DNA of 7,070 nucleotides from an uncultured Actinomycetes bacterium (GTDB lineage: Bacteria; Actinomycetota; Actinomycetes; Nanopelagicales; Nanopelagicaceae): assembly GCA_903899145.1 (NCBI GenBank), contig CAIUHY010000111.1, positions 1 through 7,070 on the forward strand, given 5' to 3'. Positions within the stretch are counted from its first letter, which is position 1. Each line of letters starts with the position of its first letter. Positions 5,899-7,070 of this stretch are shown one piece after another. The notes beneath the pieces are model-generated. The model ran no database searches, had not been told where the DNA came from, and saw only the letters and a program-made list of their open reading frames with translations. A program made the position numbers and the translations under genes.

Positions 5899-7070
5899 GA
5901 CTGAACTGCTTCCGTTGTCGTTGACCATGCTCCGTTAATATCTAAGTGCTCCACGATACGAGACTGCCATTTAATGTCAATAACTGGGAAATCACTGCGC
6001 CAATGCGATCCACGAGATTCTGTACGCGCGAGAGCTGATCTGACAATCGCAGTTGCTAGAAAATAAAGATTTGAAACTTCCCATGAATTTATATCAGCAA
6101 CTTTTGTCTTTCGATTACTCAGTTCTTCTAAAGTTAGAATTGCGCCATTTAAACTTTTCTCAGAACGCATAACACCTGCTCCCTCGCTCATAGCGAGTTG
6201 GAGGGGAATTCGGATTGCGGGATCTAGAAGAATTTTTTTCTCTTTATCATTTATGACAGGGTCACGATACTCTGGCAAGTGTTTTGCAATATGTTCTGCG
6301 ATGCGCGCACCAAAAACTAATCCTTCGAGGAGTGAGTTAGATGCAAGGCGGTTGGCGCCATGAGCACCAGTACAAGCACTCTCACCGCATACATAAAGTC
6401 CTCTAATTGTGCTCTCTCCGTTGAGGTCAACTAAAACACCACCTGATGAATAATGGGAGGCAGGTGCAACTGGAATTAACTGCTTTGTGGGATCAATTCC
6501 ATTTTCAAGGCAAGATGCATAGATAGTTGGAAAGCGCTCCTTGAAGTCTTTAATAGCTGTTGCATCGAGCCAAACATGAGGGACATTTGCCTCTTTCATT
6601 TGTGTAAATATTTCCTTGGCAACTATGTCGCGTGGAGCTAGGTCAGCTTGCTCATGCTTGCCTTGCATAAAGTGTTCACCTTTATGGTTAAGAAGTATTG
6701 CTCCCTCACCTCGAACTGCTTCACTAATAAGTGGTTGTTGCCCACCCAAGCTCATATCTCTCCATAATACGGTTGGATGAAATTGAATAAACTCAACATC
6801 GGCAACATCGGCACCCGCCCGAAGAGCCATTGCAACACCATCGCCAGTTGAGACAGCAGGATTGGTTGTTTGAGAATAAACCTGACCCAAACCACCTGTC
6901 GCAATTACTACAGCACGTGCAAGAGCTTGCCCAACTCCATCTCTAGAACCTTCACCAATAACGTGAACTGTGACGCCACATACTTCGCCTGATTTAGATT
7001 TAAGGGCATCGATGACAAGTGCGTGCTCGATAATTTCGATTCCTTCATCATTTTGAACCGCTGCAAGTAG
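5895..7070 (-). CDS. nadB: L-aspartate oxidase (5' end cut by the window)
   Basis: NadB is an FAD flavoprotein that oxidises L-aspartate to iminoaspartate, which NadA then condenses to quinolinate, the substrate of the adjacent NadC. The frame is open from the right edge to TGA 5895-5897, showing 391 residues. Family size of about 520-540 implies that some 130-150 N-terminal residues are missing, including the GxGxxG FAD-binding start. Visible signatures are ATGGLGQVY and STGDGVAMALRAGA of the FAD domain, QFHPT (6771-6785), SEAVRGEGA, PVAPASHYSSGGV, and HGANRLASNSLLEG (6321-6362) whose Arg codon is at 6348-6350. The helical C-terminal domain carries RTESRGSHWRSDFP. The SdhA/FrdA subunits are paralogues, but the C-terminal pattern and the nadC neighbour favour NadB. 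An internal Met codon at 6890 is not the true start, because homologous sequence continues to the edge. The TGA stop overlaps the nadC ATG. Confidence 0.95.
   Translation of the reverse strand, partial: LLAAVQNDEGIEIIEHALVIDALKSKSGEVCGVTVHVIGEGSRDGVGQALARAVVIATGGLGQVYSQTTNPAVSTGDGVAMALRAGADVADVEFIQFHPTVLWRDMSLGGQQPLISEAVRGEGAILLNHKGEHFMQGKHEQADLAPRDIVAKEIFTQMKEANVPHVWLDATAIKDFKERFPTIYASCLENGIDPTKQLIPVAPASHYSSGGVLVDLNGESTIRGLYVCGESACTGAHGANRLASNSLLEGLVFGARIAEHIAKHLPEYRDPVINDKEKKILLDPAIRIPLQLAMSEGAGVMRSEKSLNGAILTLEELSNRKTKVADINSWEVSNLYFLATAIVRSALARTESRGSHWRSDFPVIDIKWQSRIVEHLDINGAWSTTTEAVQS

Overview
The window shows five complete or near-complete housekeeping genes and parts of two more edges of an actinobacterial chromosome, all on the minus strand. 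Reading right to left, in transcription order, they are nadB (5' end cut by the right edge), nadC, coaX, lysS, argA, a gap of about 110 bases, and clpC (3' end cut by the left edge). The protein sequences point to Actinobacteria. ClpC has the N-terminus typical of that phylum, LysS carries the actinobacterial form of the family motifs, and the small ArgA is the stand-alone GNAT type known from Mycobacterium. The DNA is AT-rich for an actinobacterium (third codon positions are often A or T) and the genes are packed very tightly. That combination suggests a streamlined planktonic lineage such as the freshwater acI group (Nanopelagicales). This placement is an inference from composition and gene content.

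Region 5895-7070 holds most of L-aspartate oxidase (nadB). Regions 5065-5898 and 4285-5064 hold quinolinate phosphoribosyltransferase (nadC) and type III pantothenate kinase (coaX). Regions 2761-4260 and 2267-2764 hold lysyl-tRNA synthetase (lysS) and N-acetylglutamate synthase (argA). These five genes look like one operon: nadB/nadC and lysS/argA share ATGA stop-start overlaps, nadC and coaX abut with no gap, and coaX and lysS are 24 bases apart. The operon covers two steps of de novo NAD synthesis from aspartate, the first step of coenzyme A synthesis, lysine tRNA charging, and the first step of arginine synthesis. Its promoter lies beyond the right edge.

The gap at 2157-2266 separates this operon from clpC. 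It holds a weak inverted repeat that may end the operon, a possible -10 element for clpC, and a good ribosome binding site. clpC (1-2156) encodes the first 718 residues of the Hsp100 unfoldase that feeds substrates to the ClpP protease.

I found no RNA genes, mobile elements, CRISPR arrays or defence genes, and no new system. The window is ordinary core genome. The points worth a second look are the gene order (argA in the position where other actinobacteria carry lsr2), the translational coupling, and the uncertain nadC start.
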